Origin: Oscillospiraceae bacterium
GTDB taxonomy: Bacteria; Bacillota; Clostridia; Oscillospirales; Ruminococcaceae
Direction of reading: 5' to 3'
Assembly (NCBI GenBank): GCA_029240015.1
Contig: JARBTU010000081.1
Location: 1-7,260, forward strand
Length of the DNA: 7,260 nucleotides
Positions 7,031 to 7,260 of the stretch are shown one piece after another (position 1 is the stretch's first letter; each line of letters starts with the position of its first letter). The notes under the pieces are model-generated. The model worked only from the letters and a program-made list of their open reading frames with translations. It was not told where the DNA came from and searched no databases. The translations under genes and the position numbers were made by a program.

Positions 7031-7260
7031 ATGAGTATGGAAAATTACGATATTGTCATTGGACTTGAAGTCCACGCGGAGCTTTCCACAAAATCCAAGA
7101 TATACTGTAGCTGTAATAATCAGTTTGGGCTGGAAGTCAACACACAATGCTGTCCGATTTGTATGGGCATGCCGGGAACACTGCCGACTCTTAATGAAAA
7201 AGTAGTGGAATACGCAGTTAAAATGGGACATGCTTTGAACTGTAAAATCAACCCTGTTTG
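7031..7260 (+). CDS. gatB: Asp-tRNA(Asn)/Glu-tRNA(Gln) amidotransferase subunit B, 3' end beyond window
   Basis: Only the first 76 codons of about 475 are present; the frame is open to the edge. GatB binds the misacylated tRNA, activates its Glu or Asp side chain with ATP and amidates it with ammonia from GatA. The start has the family hallmark IVIGLEVHAELSTKSKIYC (8-26). It is followed by a cysteine cluster, C26-x-C28 and C40/C41-P-I-C44, then MGMPGTLPTLNE (45-56). The cluster looks like the zinc-binding knuckle found in many GatB proteins but, from memory, absent from S. aureus GatB. ATG 7031 is chosen over ATG 7037 because AAGGGG (7016-7021) lies 9 bases before it, a usual distance. This ribosome binding site is weaker than those of gatC and gatA. 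The 16-base gap to gatA supports one transcript. Confidence 0.97.
   Translation, partial: MSMENYDIVIGLEVHAELSTKSKIYCSCNNQFGLEVNTQCCPICMGMPGTLPTLNEKVVEYAVKMGHALNCKINPV

Noticed and set aside
1..7260. Mobile elements, CRISPR arrays, tRNA or rRNA genes, riboswitches or a new defence system
   Set aside because: Nearly all bases belong to recognised core genes. The only stretch without a gene (221 bases) shows promoters and AT-rich repeats, with no array, terminal inverted repeats or cloverleaf.

Overview
The window looks like ordinary chromosomal core sequence from a low-to-moderate GC, endospore-forming Firmicute, most likely a clostridial lineage. The grounds are a clear YunB-type sporulation gene, a full gatCAB operon (typical of bacteria that make Gln-tRNA by transamidation), MutS2 with a C-terminal Smr domain, NAD-dependent DNA ligase, and strong AGGAGG-type ribosome binding sites. 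The order ligA-gatC-gatA-gatB on one strand also fits clostridia from general knowledge. I cannot name a genus from sequence alone.

Layout, left to right. Bases 1-2316 (+) hold mutS2, which enters from the left edge and lacks roughly its first 15-20 residues. Bases 2319-3014 (-) hold yunB, converging on mutS2 with only 2 bases between the stop codons. Bases 3015-3235 are an AT-rich divergent control region with a sigma-A-type extended -10 promoter towards ligA and a possible sigma-E-like promoter towards yunB. Bases 3236-5227 (+) hold ligA, followed by gatC (5261-5530), gatA (5551-7014) and the start of gatB (7031 to the right edge). Gaps of 33, 20 and 16 bases, each with a ribosome binding site and no terminator, suggest one transcript, perhaps with an extra promoter overlapping the ligA stop.

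How the genes work together. GatC, GatA and GatB form one enzyme that converts misacylated Glu-tRNA(Gln) (and/or Asp-tRNA(Asn)) to the correct aminoacyl-tRNA. LigA seals nicks in replication and repair. MutS2 acts in recombination control and, in B. subtilis, in rescue of collided ribosomes. YunB is a sporulation protein probably made only in the developing cell. All key catalytic residues visible in LigA and GatA are intact, and I see no frameshift, insertion sequence, tRNA, CRISPR or phage signal.

I found no undescribed system. The most interesting points are small-scale: a hairpin inside the antisense strand of yunB that forms better in the mutS2 transcript than in yunB mRNA, the architecture of the divergent promoter region, and a possible second promoter for gatCAB built over the ligA tandem stop codons.
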